Positions 38,308-48,269 of a stretch of DNA of 64,000 nucleotides are shown in pieces. The DNA lies in contig NZ_LMUX01000002.1 in assembly GCF_009765705.1 (NCBI RefSeq), positions 23,878 through 87,877 of the forward strand, written 5' to 3'. The notes below the pieces were generated by a model that was not told the DNA's origin, ran no database searches, and was given only the letters and a program-made list of their open reading frames with translations. Source of the DNA: Burkholderia sp. L27(2015) (lineage in GTDB: Bacteria; Pseudomonadota; Gammaproteobacteria; Burkholderiales; Burkholderiaceae). Every line of letters starts with the position of its first letter. The first letter of the stretch is position 1. Both the position numbers and the translations under genes were made by a program.

Positions 38308-40578
38308 ATGAAGTTTCGTTTCCCTGTCGTCATCATCGACGAAGACTTTCGTTCCGAGAATATTTCGGGTTCCGGCATACGCGCGCTGGCGGAGGCGATC
38401 GAGGGCGAGGGGATGGAAGTGCTGGGGCTGACCAGCTACGGGGACCTGTCCTCGTTTGCGCAGCAGGCGAGCCGCGCCTCATGCTTTATCCTGTCGATCG
38501 ACGACGATGAGCTCGGCGTGAACGGTGTCGAGGAAAACGGCGAGCTGGCGCACGCGATCGTTTCGCTACGGGCTTTTGTCCAAGCCGTGCGACGTCGCAA
38601 TGCCGATTTGCCGATTTTCCTTTACGGCGAGACGCGCACCTCGCGCCATATCCCGAACGACATCCTGCGCGAACTGCATGGTTTCATTCACATGTTCGAG
38701 GACACGCCGGAGTTCGTTGCGCGTCACATCATCCGTGAAGCCAAGACTTATCTCGATTCGCTGGCGCCGCCGTTTTTCCGCGCGCTGACCCATTACGCGG
38801 CCGACGGTTCGTACTCGTGGCATTGCCCGGGGCATTCAGGTGGCGTCGCGTTCCTGAAAAACCCGCTGGGACAGATGTTCCACCAGTTTTTCGGCGAGAA
38901 CATGCTGCGTGCCGACGTGTGCAACGCGGTCGACGAACTCGGCCAGTTGCTCGACCATACCGGTCCGGTAGCGGCCTCCGAGCGTAACGCCGCACGCATT
39001 TTCAGCGCCGACCATCTGTTCTTCGTGACCAACGGCACGTCCACTTCCAACAAGATCGTCTGGCATGCCACGGTGGCACCGGGCGACATCGTGCTGGTGG
39101 ACCGCAACTGCCACGTGTCTATCCTGCATGCGATCACGATGACGGGCGCCATTCCCGTATTCTTGACGCCGACGCGCAATCACTTCGGCATCATCGGGCC
39201 GATTCCGCGCGACGAATTCAAGCCGGAAAACATCCGCAAGAAAATCGAAGCGAACCCGTTCACGCGTGCGGCGTTGGCCAAGAACCCGAACGTCAAGCCG
39301 CGCATCCTGACGATTACGCAAAGCACCTATGACGGCGTGATCTACAACGTCGAGATGATCAAGGATCTGCTGGGCGACCTGCTCGACACGCTGCATTTCG
39401 ACGAGGCGTGGCTGCCACATGCGGAATTCCACGAGTTCTACCAGGACATGCACGCGATCGGCGCGGGCCGTCCGCGCACCGGCGCGCTGGTGTTCGCGAC
39501 GCACTCGACGCACAAGCTGCTGGCCGGCATCTCGCAGGCGTCGCAGATTGTCGTGCAGGACTCCGAGAACAGCACCTTCGACAAGCACCGCTTCAACGAA
39601 GCGTATTTAATGCATACCTCGACCAGTCCGCAATACGCGATCATCGCCTCGTGCGACGTCGCGGCCGCGATGATGGAAGCGCCGGCCGGCACGGCACTGG
39701 TGGAAGAGTCGATCGCCGAGGCGCTCGACTTCCGCCGCGCGATGCGCAAGGTGGATGACGAGTACGGCGAAGACTGGTGGTTCAAGGTGTGGGGCCCCGA
39801 AGCGCTGGCCGAAGAGGGCATAGGCGATCGCGAAGACTGGGTGCTCAAACCCAACGAGCGGTGGCACGGCTTTGGCGACCTCGCGCCGGGCTTCAACATG
39901 CTCGACCCGATCAAGGCGACCATCATTACGCCGGGATTGAACGTGGACGGCGAATTCGGCGAGACCGGCATTCCTGCTGCGATCGTCACGAAGTACCTGG
40001 CCGAGCACGGCATTATTGTCGAGAAGACCGGGTTGTACTCGTTCTTCATCATGTTCACCATCGGCATTACCAAAGGCCGGTGGAACAGCATGGTGACCGA
40101 GTTGCAGCAGTTCAAGGACGACTACGACAACAATCAGCCGCTATGGCGCGTTCTGCCGGAGTTTGTCGCGCTGCATCCCGCCTACGAGCGCACCGGTTTG
40201 CGCGAACTGTGCGACCAGATCCACAGCGTGTACAAGGCCAACGACGTGGCTCGCGTGACGACTGAGATGTACCTGTCGAACATGGAGCCCGCGATGCGTC
40301 CGGCCGATGCCTATGCGAAGCTGGTGCACCGCGAGATCGATCGGGTGCCGATCGACGAACTCGAGGGCCGTGTCACCAGCATTCTGCTGACGCCGTATCC
40401 GCCGGGCATTCCGCTGCTGATTCCGGGTGAGCGGTTCAACGGCATCATCCAGCGCTACTTGCAGTTTGCCCGCGACTTCAATAGCCGCTTCCCGGGTTTC
40501 CACACCGATATTCACGGCTTGGTCACGGAGCAAATCAACGGCCGGCTCGAATATTTCGTGGATTGTGTGCGGGACTAA
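38308..40578 (+). CDS. Arginine/lysine/ornithine decarboxylase, AdiA-like
   Basis: A 756-residue fold-type I PLP decarboxylase of the Orn/Lys/Arg major group. A receiver-like N-terminal wing domain (residues 1-130) is followed by the PLP domain. Key motifs are CPGHSGGVAF (about residue 172), DRNCHVSI, HFDEAW and the PLP-lysine motif THSTHKLLAG (about residue 400). Length and motif spacing match biodegradative arginine decarboxylase (about 755 residues) better than LdcC or SpeC (about 715-730), so arginine to agmatine is the likeliest reaction. In acid it would consume protons. No antiporter gene (adiC) is adjacent. Confidence 0.88.
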   Translation: MKFRFPVVIIDEDFRSENISGSGIRALAEAIEGEGMEVLGLTSYGDLSSFAQQASRASCFILSIDDDELGVNGVEENGELAHAIVSLRAFVQAVRRRNADLPIFLYGETRTSRHIPNDILRELHGFIHMFEDTPEFVARHIIREAKTYLDSLAPPFFRALTHYAADGSYSWHCPGHSGGVAFLKNPLGQMFHQFFGENMLRADVCNAVDELGQLLDHTGPVAASERNAARIFSADHLFFVTNGTSTSNKIVWHATVAPGDIVLVDRNCHVSILHAITMTGAIPVFLTPTRNHFGIIGPIPRDEFKPENIRKKIEANPFTRAALAKNPNVKPRILTITQSTYDGVIYNVEMIKDLLGDLLDTLHFDEAWLPHAEFHEFYQDMHAIGAGRPRTGALVFATHSTHKLLAGISQASQIVVQDSENSTFDKHRFNEAYLMHTSTSPQYAIIASCDVAAAMMEAPAGTALVEESIAEALDFRRAMRKVDDEYGEDWWFKVWGPEALAEEGIGDREDWVLKPNERWHGFGDLAPGFNMLDPIKATIITPGLNVDGEFGETGIPAAIVTKYLAEHGIIVEKTGLYSFFIMFTIGITKGRWNSMVTELQQFKDDYDNNQPLWRVLPEFVALHPAYERTGLRELCDQIHSVYKANDVARVTTEMYLSNMEPAMRPADAYAKLVHREIDRVPIDELEGRVTSILLTPYPPGIPLLIPGERFNGIIQRYLQFARDFNSRFPGFHTDIHGLVTEQINGRLEYFVDCVRD

Positions 40579-40620
40579 AAACGCAGCGAACACCTAGTCT
40601 TCACGAGAATGTCCAGGCAC

Positions 40621-40662
40621 AAAAAAGCCGTTCGGGATTTACCATCCGAACGGCTTTTTTCC
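40621..40662. terminator. Bidirectional rho-independent terminator
   Basis: AAAAAAGCCGTTCGG and CCGAACGGCTTTTTT form a perfect 15-bp arm pair around a 10-nt loop. With T-tracts in both orientations it can terminate the decarboxylase gene on the plus strand and argH on the minus strand. Confidence 0.95.
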
Positions 40663-40685
40663 GTCAATGCGGCCGCACGCCGCCT

Positions 40686-42095
40686 TCAGCTTTCGAGTGC
40701 CTGGCGAGCCGCGGCAATTGCCAGCCGCACCTGTTGCGGCGCCGTGCCACCCGGGTGATTGCGGCTCGCGACAGAACCTTCGAGCGTCAGGTATTCGAAC
40801 ACGTCTTCACCGATGAGCGCTGCGACATTGGGCAGCTCCGCCCGCATTTCGTCCAGCGTCAAGTCGGCTAGATCGCAACCGCGGTCGACGCAGATACGCA
40901 CCGCATGCGCGACCGCTTCATGTGCGTCGCGAAACGGCAAGCCTCGCTTGACCAGATAGTCGGCCAAGTCGGTGGCCGTCGAAAAACCCTGCAATGCGGC
41001 GGCGCGCATGGCGTCCGGTTTGACGCTGATCCCGGCCACCATCTCCGCGAAAATACGCAAGGTGTCGACAACCGTATCGACCGTATCGAACAGCGGTTCC
41101 TTGTCTTCCTGATTGTCCTTGTTGTAGGCGAGCGGTTGGCCTTTCATCAAGGTCAGCAGGCCCATCAGGTGACCATAGACGCGGCCGGTCTTGCCGCGCG
41201 CCAGTTCGGGCACGTCGGGGTTTTTCTTTTGCGGCATGATCGACGAGCCGGTGCAGAAGCGGTCGGCAATGTCGATAAAGCCGATGCGCGGGCTCATCCA
41301 CAGCACGAGCTCCTCAGAAAAGCGCGAGATATGCGTCATCACCAGCGATGCCGCCGCCGTGAATTCGATCGCGAAATCGCGGTCTGATACGGCGTCCAGC
41401 GAATTGGCGCAAATGCCGTCGAAGCCGAGCTGCTGCGCTACCTGTTCGCGCGCGATCGGGTAGCTGGTGCCGGCGAGCGCCGCGGCACCCAGCGGCAAGC
41501 GGTTCATACGGCGCCGGCAATCCAGCATGCGGCTGGTGTCGCGCGTGAACATCTCGACATACGCGAGCAGGTGATGGCCGAAGGTCACCGGCTGCGCGAC
41601 CTGTAAATGCGTAAAGCCGGGCATGATGGTGTCGGCATTGTGCTCGGCCAGGTCGAGCAGCGCGCTACGCAAAGCGGCGAGCAGCGTAACGATGCGATCG
41701 ATCTCGGTGCGCAACCACAGGCGGATATCGGTGGCGACCTGATCGTTGCGCGAGCGACCGGTGTGCAGGCGCTTGCCCGCGTCGCCGATCAGCGCGGTCA
41801 GGCGCGCTTCGATATTGAGATGAACGTCTTCGAGGTCGAGCAACCATTCGAATTCGCCGCGTTCGATTTCACCGCGGATCTGGGCCATGCCCGTGCGTAT
41901 CGAGGCCAGATCGTCCTGGGCGATGATGCCCTGGGTAGCCAGCATGGTGGCGTGTGCGAGCGAGCCTTCAATATCGAATAGTGCCAGACGCTTGTCGAAA
42001 AACACCGACGAGGTATAGCGTTTGACCAGATCCGACATCGGCTCGGAGAAGCGGGCCGACCAGGCCTCGCCTTTTTTATGCAGTTGGGAACTCAT
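40686..42095 (-). CDS. argH: Argininosuccinate lyase (ArgH)
   Basis: A 469-residue tetrameric enzyme of the fumarase/aspartase superfamily, cleaving argininosuccinate into arginine and fumarate. The superfamily signature [12 protein letters not shown] is at about residue 285, [13 protein letters not shown] at about residue 107 and the TVDTVVDTL helix later. It converges on the arginine-type decarboxylase, placing arginine synthesis and decarboxylation side by side. Confidence 0.97.
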   Translation of the reverse strand: MSSQLHKKGEAWSARFSEPMSDLVKRYTSSVFFDKRLALFDIEGSLAHATMLATQGIIAQDDLASIRTGMAQIRGEIERGEFEWLLDLEDVHLNIEARLTALIGDAGKRLHTGRSRNDQVATDIRLWLRTEIDRIVTLLAALRSALLDLAEHNADTIMPGFTHLQVAQPVTFGHHLLAYVEMFTRDTSRMLDCRRRMNRLPLGAAALAGTSYPIAREQVAQQLGFDGICANSLDAVSDRDFAIEFTAAASLVMTHISRFSEELVLWMSPRIGFIDIADRFCTGSSIMPQKKNPDVPELARGKTGRVYGHLMGLLTLMKGQPLAYNKDNQEDKEPLFDTVDTVVDTLRIFAEMVAGISVKPDAMRAAALQGFSTATDLADYLVKRGLPFRDAHEAVAHAVRICVDRGCDLADLTLDEMRAELPNVAALIGEDVFEYLTLEGSVASRNHPGGTAPQQVRLAIAAARQALES

Positions 42096-42265
42096 CGAAA
42101 TCCGCAGAAGTAGTGGGCGCCCCGCATGGGCAGCCGATCGAGCCTTCGATTATACAACCCGGCGAGCGGTGCGACCCACCTGCGGCTTCGGAAGCATCGC
42201 TCGGACGTCATGGTTGGCCCATGTTTAAAGAGAGCGAGACGGAAAGCGTAGCGCTCACGGACCGG

Positions 42266-43687
42266 CTACGCGTAGCGGTCCGCCAGCGCGTCGAGAAAGC
42301 GGTACAGCCGCGGATCGTCGGAAAACGCGACGTTAAAGCGCAGCCAGTGCGTGGGTACGCCGCTCGCCATGAAAAATTCGCCGGGCGCGAGGATCACCCC
42401 GGCCGCGAGCGCTTGCTGTGCGACCTCGCGCGCATGCGGCGCGCCCTCAGGCAAGCTCGCGCAGACGAACATGCCGCCGGCCGGTTCCGCCAACAGCGTC
42501 ATGCCGCTATCGGCGAGACGGGTGGAAACCTGTCCGCGGGCGCGCGCGAGGCGATCGCCCAGCCGTTCGACGTGCTTGCGGTGACGGCCTTCGGTGAGGA
42601 TGGTATGCACCAGCCTTTCGTTGATTTCCGAGGTGGTGAGGCCGGCCACCATCTTGGTGCGGGTCAGGTCGCCGCACAGGGCGGCCGTGCAAGCGATGTA
42701 GCCGACCCGCGTGGAAGGCGAGATGGTTTTGGAGAAACTGTTGACGTAGATTACCCGGTTCAAGCCGTCGAGCGCCGCGAATAGCGCGGTGCCTTGCGGC
42801 GCCAGATCGCGGTAGATATCGTCCTCGACGATATGAAAATCATGCCGTTCAGCCAATTGCAGAACCCGATGTACGCAGGCAGGTGTGAGCGATGTGCCCA
42901 TCGGATTTTGCAACGCGGTATTGAGAAAAAGCGCACGCGGGCTGTATTGACTCGCGAGTATGTCGAGCTGCGCCAGATCCAGACCTTGAGGGGTGCGCCT
43001 CACGCCAATCACGCGTGCCCCGGTACGCGCCAGGATCTCCAGCAAGTTGCAGTAGCCGGGCTCCTCGACCAAGACGGTGTCGCCAGGCCGCAGCAGCGTG
43101 CGCGCGATCACGTCGAGCGCCTGGGTTGCGCCATGGGTCAGTATCACCTGCTCGGGCCGCACATCGATCGCCATGTCTTCGAGGCGGCGCGCGATCCACT
43201 GGCGCAGCGGCAGATAGCCGCGCGGCTGACCGTAGTTGACGAATTCCGGCAGCACATCTTTGGCGAGTTGCCGCAGCGCCCCATGCACGCCGGCTTCGTC
43301 GACCCAGGTGGCCGGCAGCCAGCCGCAGCCGGCTTTGACGGAATCGCTGTTGTCGGCAAACACCTCGGAGAGCAACCAGGTGTTGCCGATATCGAGCGCC
43401 CCGGGTTCGCGTTGAGGCATGCTGGCTTCGCTCGGCCCCTTGCCGGCCACGAAAAACCCCGCGCCACGCCGCGCTACCAGTACACCTTGAGCCACCAGCC
43501 GGTCGTATGCCTCGACGACTGTAAAGGTGCTGACGCCTTGTTCTTGCGCGAGTTGACGCACCGAGGGCATGCGCATGCCGGCTCGCAGCAGATGCGCGGC
43601 GAGCGCGCCGGTCACAGCGCCGACCAGTTGATCCACCAAGGACTGCGGGCGTTCGCGGTCAAGTTCGAATAAGGCGAGGCGTTTCAT
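42266..43687 (-). CDS. MocR family regulator (GntR HTH fused to aminotransferase domain)
   Basis: A 473-residue MocR/GabR-type protein. Residues about 10-80 form a GntR winged helix (GMRMPSVRQLAQEQGVSTFT...YDRLVAQG). Residues about 110-470 form a fold-type I aminotransferase-like domain with the PLP lysine in SFSKTISPSTRVGYI. Such regulators sense PLP plus an amine and usually control a neighbouring PLP enzyme. It is divergent from an omega-aminotransferase gene with an inverted repeat between them, which fits that model. Confidence 0.9.
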   Translation of the reverse strand: MKRLALFELDRERPQSLVDQLVGAVTGALAAHLLRAGMRMPSVRQLAQEQGVSTFTVVEAYDRLVAQGVLVARRGAGFFVAGKGPSEASMPQREPGALDIGNTWLLSEVFADNSDSVKAGCGWLPATWVDEAGVHGALRQLAKDVLPEFVNYGQPRGYLPLRQWIARRLEDMAIDVRPEQVILTHGATQALDVIARTLLRPGDTVLVEEPGYCNLLEILARTGARVIGVRRTPQGLDLAQLDILASQYSPRALFLNTALQNPMGTSLTPACVHRVLQLAERHDFHIVEDDIYRDLAPQGTALFAALDGLNRVIYVNSFSKTISPSTRVGYIACTAALCGDLTRTKMVAGLTTSEINERLVHTILTEGRHRKHVERLGDRLARARGQVSTRLADSGMTLLAEPAGGMFVCASLPEGAPHAREVAQQALAAGVILAPGEFFMASGVPTHWLRFNVAFSDDPRLYRFLDALADRYA

Positions 43688-43799
43688 GGCGATATGCGCA
43701 GACCGATCGGGGGCGCCCGAAAGTCAGGACGTAGAGGTTGAAAGAGCGCTAGCGTTGCAGCGGGTAGTAGCACCTCAAGCAACACAGTCTGCCGATCAT

Positions 43800-43850
43800 A
43801 CCACTACAGTTTGTCGGTAAAAGCTCGAAACTGTGCATGTCTGTAATGGT
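43800..43850. promoter_or_regulatory. Candidate MocR operator
   Basis: ACCACTACAG (43800-43809) is a 9/10 inverted match to CTGTAATGGT (43841-43850) in the intergenic region between the MocR gene and the aminotransferase gene. The half-sites are about four helical turns apart, the kind of spacing MocR dimers can bridge. This is inference from position and symmetry. Confidence 0.5.
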
Positions 43851-43893
43851 GGCCACTGCCTAAAATTAGGAGATGCCTACCCTTGGAGCTTCC

Positions 43894-45285
43894 ATGAATA
43901 CGCGCGACTCGAATCCCGCCAGTACCGACCACGCCAATACCGTCAATCACGCACCTTCAGTCGGTCCCGCCGAAGCGGTCGATATGGAAGCGTTCTGGAT
44001 GCCGTTCACGGCCAATCGCCAGTTCAAGGCGACGCCGCGCATGTTGGTGAGCGCCAAGGGCATGTATTACACGTCGGACGACAACCGCCAGATTCTCGAT
44101 GGGACAGCGGGGCTGTGGTGCGTCAACGCGGGCCATTGCCGCGATGAAATCGTGACGGCGGTACAGCAGCAAGTCGCGAAAATGGACTTTGCGCCCACCT
44201 TTCAGATGGGCCACCCGAAGGCATTCGAAGCCGCGACGAAAATCGCCCGACATACGCCGGGCGACCTGAAACGCATTTTCTTCACCAACTCCGGTTCCGA
44301 GGCGGTCGATAGTGCGCTAAAGATCGCACTGGCCTACCATCGCGCCCGTGGCGAAGGGCAGCGAACCCGATTGATCGGCCGCGAGCGCGGCTATCATGGC
44401 GTGGGTTTCGGCGGTATTTCGGTGGGCGGCATCGCGCCGAACCGCAAGATCTATTCGGGTGCGCTACTGCCCGCGGTCGATCATTTGCCCCACACGCTCA
44501 ATATCAAGGAGAGCGCATTTTCGCGCGGTCAGCCGGCCTGGGGTGCGCATCTCGCCGAAGATCTGGAGCGTCTGGTCACGCTGCACGACGCGTCGACCAT
44601 CGCAGCGGTGATCGTTGAACCGCTAGCGGGTTCCACCGGCGTGTTGGTGCCGCCCAAAGGTTATCTACAACGCTTGCGCGAAATTTGCGACAAGCATGGC
44701 ATCCTGTTGATTTTCGACGAAGTCATTACCGGATGGGGCCGCCTGGGTACCGCGTTCGGCTCCGATTACTTCGGCGTCGTGCCCGATATGTTGGCTATGG
44801 CCAAAGGCACCAATAACGCCACCGTGCCAATGGGGGCAGTGGCCGTCAAGACCGCAGTGCACGACACCATCGTAGGCGCTGCCGCGCCCAATGGCATCGA
44901 GCTATTCCATGGCTACACGTACTCGGGCCATCCGGTGGCGGCCGCCGCTGCCGTGGCGACCATCGATTTGTACGAGCGCGAAAACCTGTTCGAAAGGGCC
45001 GCGACAATGGCGCCTGTGTTCGAAAACGCCATCCACGCCTTGCGCGGCGAAAAGCATGTGATTGACGTGCGTAACCTGGGCTTGGTCGGCGGAGTCGAGC
45101 TGGAACCGCGCCCGGGCCAGCCAGGCGCGCGTGCCTACGAGGTGTTTGTGAAGTGTTTTGAGAAAGGTGTGATGCTGCGTTATACCGGCGACATCTTGGC
45201 GTTCTCGCCGCCGCTGATCATCGAAGAAAAGCAGATCCAGCAGCTATTCAGCGTGGTGCAGGAGGTGTTGAATACGGTCGATTGA
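43894..45285 (+). CDS. Class III omega-aminotransferase (beta-alanine:pyruvate type)
   Basis: A 463-residue class III PLP transaminase. It opens with MEAFWMPFTANRQFK, typical of beta-alanine:pyruvate aminotransferases. FFTNSGSEAVDSALK binds the PLP phosphate, LIFDEVITGWGRLG holds the PLP aspartate, and MAKGTNNATVPMGAV the Schiff-base lysine. GGAG lies 8 bp before ATG 43894; an ATG at 43873 is also in frame but lacks homology. Divergence from a MocR gene suggests amine- or beta-alanine-responsive control. Substrate preference cannot be fixed from sequence. Confidence 0.9.
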   Translation: MNTRDSNPASTDHANTVNHAPSVGPAEAVDMEAFWMPFTANRQFKATPRMLVSAKGMYYTSDDNRQILDGTAGLWCVNAGHCRDEIVTAVQQQVAKMDFAPTFQMGHPKAFEAATKIARHTPGDLKRIFFTNSGSEAVDSALKIALAYHRARGEGQRTRLIGRERGYHGVGFGGISVGGIAPNRKIYSGALLPAVDHLPHTLNIKESAFSRGQPAWGAHLAEDLERLVTLHDASTIAAVIVEPLAGSTGVLVPPKGYLQRLREICDKHGILLIFDEVITGWGRLGTAFGSDYFGVVPDMLAMAKGTNNATVPMGAVAVKTAVHDTIVGAAAPNGIELFHGYTYSGHPVAAAAAVATIDLYERENLFERAATMAPVFENAIHALRGEKHVIDVRNLGLVGGVELEPRPGQPGARAYEVFVKCFEKGVMLRYTGDILAFSPPLIIEEKQIQQLFSVVQEVLNTVD

Positions 45286-45353
45286 TGTACTGCGACCCGG
45301 CACGGCGATCCGGCACAACAACCCGGGCCCCGGCCCGGGCTCCACCTAATACC

Positions 45354-45677
45354 TCAATAGGTCTGCATGGTCCCGTCAACCTGACGGGCCCACGCATCGA
45401 CCCCGCCTTGCAGGTTGTGGACTTTCGTATAACCGCGCGCTTCGAGAAACATGGCGGCTTGGGCGCTGCGGCCGCCGTGGTGGCAGATGCAGACGATTTC
45501 AGCGTCTTGATCCAGCTCCAGCCCGCGTGTGGGGATTTGCTGCAACGGGATAGGCGTGATGCCGGCGATATGGGCGGTTTGCACTTCCCACGGTTCGCGC
45601 ACGTCGAGCAGAATCGGAGCGGGGCGCGCTGGATCGGCCAGCCATTCGGCCAGGGCGGGAGCGGTCAGGTTTTGCAT
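45354..45677 (-). CDS. Single-domain rhodanese-like protein
   Basis: A 107-residue rhodanese-fold protein similar to GlpE/PspE-type sulfurtransferases. The CxxGxRS active-site loop (CHHGGRS, about residue 66) has the catalytic cysteine and following basic residue, and the LLDVREPWEV motif marks the first conserved strand. The start at 45677 (MQNLTAPALAEW) is preferred over an in-frame codon 27 bp upstream. It lies downstream of the methyltransferase gene on the same strand, 48 bp apart. Confidence 0.88.
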   Translation of the reverse strand: MQNLTAPALAEWLADPARPAPILLDVREPWEVQTAHIAGITPIPLQQIPTRGLELDQDAEIVCICHHGGRSAQAAMFLEARGYTKVHNLQGGVDAWARQVDGTMQTY

Positions 45678-45725
45678 CTGCAGCCTTGTAGCGAAAAAAC
45701 GCAATAATGTGAGATCAACGCGCGA

Positions 45726-46379
45726 TCAGAAGTGGAAGCGCGACGGCTCTACGGCGTTGACCAGCGGCGGCACATAGGTGTCGAATACTTCGGCCACACG
45801 GAATTCCGTTTCGCTCACGCGCGTGACGATCTGCGCCGTCATGACAGGGCGCATCCCGACGAAGGCCGACAAGCGTCCGCCAATTTTCAACTGATTCAGC
45901 ATCTCGGGCGGCAGCAATGGCAGGCCGCCGGACACGCAGATCACGTCGTAGGGACCTTGCGCCGGCCATCCCAGCGCCGCGTCGCCGGTGACGGCTTCGA
46001 CGTTGGTCACGCCGTTGGACGCAAAATTATCCTTAGCAAACGTGGTCAGTTCGGGGAGAATGTCGACCGTCAGCACGTGTTGCGCGCGGTGGGCGAGCAG
46101 GGCCGCCATGTAACCCGAACCGGTACCGATTTCCAGCACGGACTCGTGTTTTTTCACGCCGAGTTCCTGCAGCACGCGTGCCTCGACCTTGGGCGAGAGC
46201 ATTTGCTGGCCGGCCGGAAGAGGAATTTCGAAATCACCAAACGCCAGGGCCTGATACGCGACGGGCACGAAATGTTCGCGCTTGACGACCGCGAGCAGAC
46301 CGAGCACTTCCTGGTCCAGCACATCCCAGGGGCGGATCTGCTGTTCGATCATGTTGAAACGTGCTTGCTCAATATTCAT
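45726..46379 (-). CDS. Protein-L-isoaspartate O-methyltransferase family protein
   Basis: A 217-residue SAM methyltransferase of the Pcm family. The SAM motif I is VLEIGTGSGYMAALLA (about residue 79), preceded by the family's LPAGQQMLSPKVEARVLQ segment. True Pcm enzymes have a QTISQP-like stretch; here it reads QQMLSPK, the form found in many beta-proteobacterial paralogues, so repair of isoaspartate is probable but unproven. It is probably cotranscribed with the rhodanese gene. Confidence 0.82.
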   Translation of the reverse strand: MNIEQARFNMIEQQIRPWDVLDQEVLGLLAVVKREHFVPVAYQALAFGDFEIPLPAGQQMLSPKVEARVLQELGVKKHESVLEIGTGSGYMAALLAHRAQHVLTVDILPELTTFAKDNFASNGVTNVEAVTGDAALGWPAQGPYDVICVSGGLPLLPPEMLNQLKIGGRLSAFVGMRPVMTAQIVTRVSETEFRVAEVFDTYVPPLVNAVEPSRFHF

Positions 46380-46518
46380 GGTGGGGATCGTTCCGGATCA
46401 GTCAAGAAATGACGCAAAGAAGTGATGCAACTTAACTGTGCAATTGTATCAAACTGGCGGCGCAATCCGCAGCCTTATCGCAATACCGTCCCGCACGAGG
46501 GCTCGAACAGGAGAATAG

Positions 46519-46779
46519 ATGGACTGCCGACCTGATTGCGGCGCGTGTTGCATCGCGCCTTCGATATCCAGCGCTATCCCCGGCATGCCTTTGGGGAAGG
46601 CTGCGGGCGAGCGCTGCGTGCAGTTGGGCGCCGATTACCGCTGCGCCATCTTCGGACAGCCCGAACGGCCGGCTTGCTGCGGAGGGCTGCAGGCGAGCGC
46701 GGAAATGTGCGGCGCCGACGCGGCTCACGCGCTTATCTGGCTGCAACGACTTGAAATAGAGACGTGCCCCGGCGGCTGA
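46519..46779 (+). CDS. YkgJ family cysteine cluster protein
   Basis: An 86-residue cysteine-rich protein (CRPDCGACC at the N-terminus; further cysteines in GERCVQL, YRCAIF, ACCGG and EMCG) of the YkgJ/CxxCxxCC zinc/iron-chelating family. The cysteine pattern suggests metal binding; physiological role is unknown. It is short, without signal or membrane segments, and lies divergent from the Pcm-type gene. Confidence 0.85.
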   Translation: MDCRPDCGACCIAPSISSAIPGMPLGKAAGERCVQLGADYRCAIFGQPERPACCGGLQASAEMCGADAAHALIWLQRLEIETCPGG

Positions 46780-46937
46780 ACCCTGTTTGCTGCGGTAAGT
46801 CCAAAATAAGCCCAAATGGTCAGAGCCGCGTGCCGGCTCGATGCTCGCGCATAATGCGAGTTCAGGATCGAGTTCGAAGCCGAGTTCGAAGCCGTCCAAG
46901 ATCACCTACGTTCGCAAAAAACAGGAGCGTTTTGACG

Positions 46938-47525
46938 ATGTCCCATCCCCGCGTATTGCGTCGCCGATTCTTTCAACTAGCCGTATTCACTGGCTTGGCG
47001 ACCGTATTGACGCTAGGCGCTTGCCAGGTGTTTCCGTTTATCCCCGATCACTACACGTTCTCGCAGAGTGACGCGCAAAGCGCCGTCGAGCGCAAGTTTC
47101 CCTATCAGCGTAACTTCGGGCAATTCATGACGGTGAACCTGAGTCACCCCGTATTGATGCTGCATCCGGAAACCAATAGCGTCACGATCGCACTCAACGC
47201 GGATTTCCAAAGCCCCTTGTTGCGTCATCCGGCAAGCGGGAGTTTCGCCGTCAACAGCCAACTCGAATACGATCCGGCGCGTGCGGCCGTCGTACTGCGT
47301 AGCCCCAAGCTGGAGCGTATCGATGTGGCGGATCTTTCGGGCGAGGATGCACAGCAATTGAACGCTGTCGCATCGGTGCTGGCGACGCAGTTGCTGGATC
47401 ACTATCCGATCTACACGTTCAAGCCGCAACAGTTGTCGTTTGCTGGTGTTGCTTACCAACCGGGCGAAATCCGCGTGGAGAGCCACGGAATTCGCGTTGC
47501 GATTATCGAAAAATCTGCCGGTTGA
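46938..47525 (+). CDS. DUF1439 family lipoprotein
   Basis: A 195-residue lipoprotein (lipobox TLGAC, cysteine about residue 29) of the DUF1439/YceB-like family, with a mixed alpha/beta lipid-binding-like domain in the mature part (DHYTFSQSDAQSAVERKFPYQR onward). AGGAG precedes the ATG at 46938; an earlier in-frame start at 46764 overlaps the ykgJ gene and is rejected. Probably an envelope protein of unknown function. It converges on trmB. Confidence 0.82.
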   Translation: MSHPRVLRRRFFQLAVFTGLATVLTLGACQVFPFIPDHYTFSQSDAQSAVERKFPYQRNFGQFMTVNLSHPVLMLHPETNSVTIALNADFQSPLLRHPASGSFAVNSQLEYDPARAAVVLRSPKLERIDVADLSGEDAQQLNAVASVLATQLLDHYPIYTFKPQQLSFAGVAYQPGEIRVESHGIRVAIIEKSAG

Positions 47526-47534
47526 AGCCTAGCT

Positions 47535-48269
47535 TCAGCCCACACGCCGGTTGAACAGCAGATCCCACACGCCGTGCCCGAGCTTTATGCCGCGCCGCTC
47601 GAACTTCGTTACCGGACGATAGGCTGGCCTGGGCGCGTAGCCTTCGGCCGTATTCTCCAGCGACGCTTCGGCGCAGAGCACCTCGAGCATCTGCTCGGCG
47701 TAGTTTTCCCAATCGGTCGCGCAATGCAAATAGCCACCGGGGCGTAGTCGCGATGCCAGCAGCGTCACAAACGGCGCTTGTATCAGGCGTCGCTTGTGAT
47801 GACGCGACTTATGCCAGGGATCGGGAAAGAAAATGTGGATGCCATCAAGCGTATCCGGGGCGATCATGTGCTCCACGACTTCGACCGCGTCATGCTGCAT
47901 CATCCGGATGTTGGTCAAGTCCTGCTCGCCGATCAGCTTGAGCAGTGCGCCGACGCCGGGCTGATGGACTTCCAGCCCGAGGAAATCGTCCTGCGGTCGT
48001 AGCACCGCGATCTCAGCCGTTGTCACGCCCATGCCGAAACCGATCTCCAGAATGCGCGGCGCGCTGCGCCCGAACGTCTGCGCCCAGTCGAGCGGCGCGG
48101 CTGTATAGGGTAGGCAAAACTCCGGCCCCAGCGCTTCAAGTGCGCGCAATTGTCCCTTGGAGGCGCGTCCGGCGCGCGTGACGAAGCTGCGAATCTTGCG
48201 ATGACGCAGCGCAGGGTCCGCGGCGGTGGTCGACTCGTCGGGGGAATCTGGCAAAGAAAAGGGCTTCAT
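47535..48269 (-). CDS. trmB: tRNA (guanine-N7)-methyltransferase (TrmB)
   Basis: A 244-residue SAM enzyme modifying G46 of tRNA variable loops. The SAM motif [16 protein letters not shown] (about residue 75) and the family signature [16 protein letters not shown] (about residue 150) are present. A 40-residue variable N-terminus precedes the core. It is convergent with the DUF1439 gene with a 9-bp gap. Confidence 0.95.
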   Translation of the reverse strand: MKPFSLPDSPDESTTAADPALRHRKIRSFVTRAGRASKGQLRALEALGPEFCLPYTAAPLDWAQTFGRSAPRILEIGFGMGVTTAEIAVLRPQDDFLGLEVHQPGVGALLKLIGEQDLTNIRMMQHDAVEVVEHMIAPDTLDGIHIFFPDPWHKSRHHKRRLIQAPFVTLLASRLRPGGYLHCATDWENYAEQMLEVLCAEASLENTAEGYAPRPAYRPVTKFERRGIKLGHGVWDLLFNRRVG

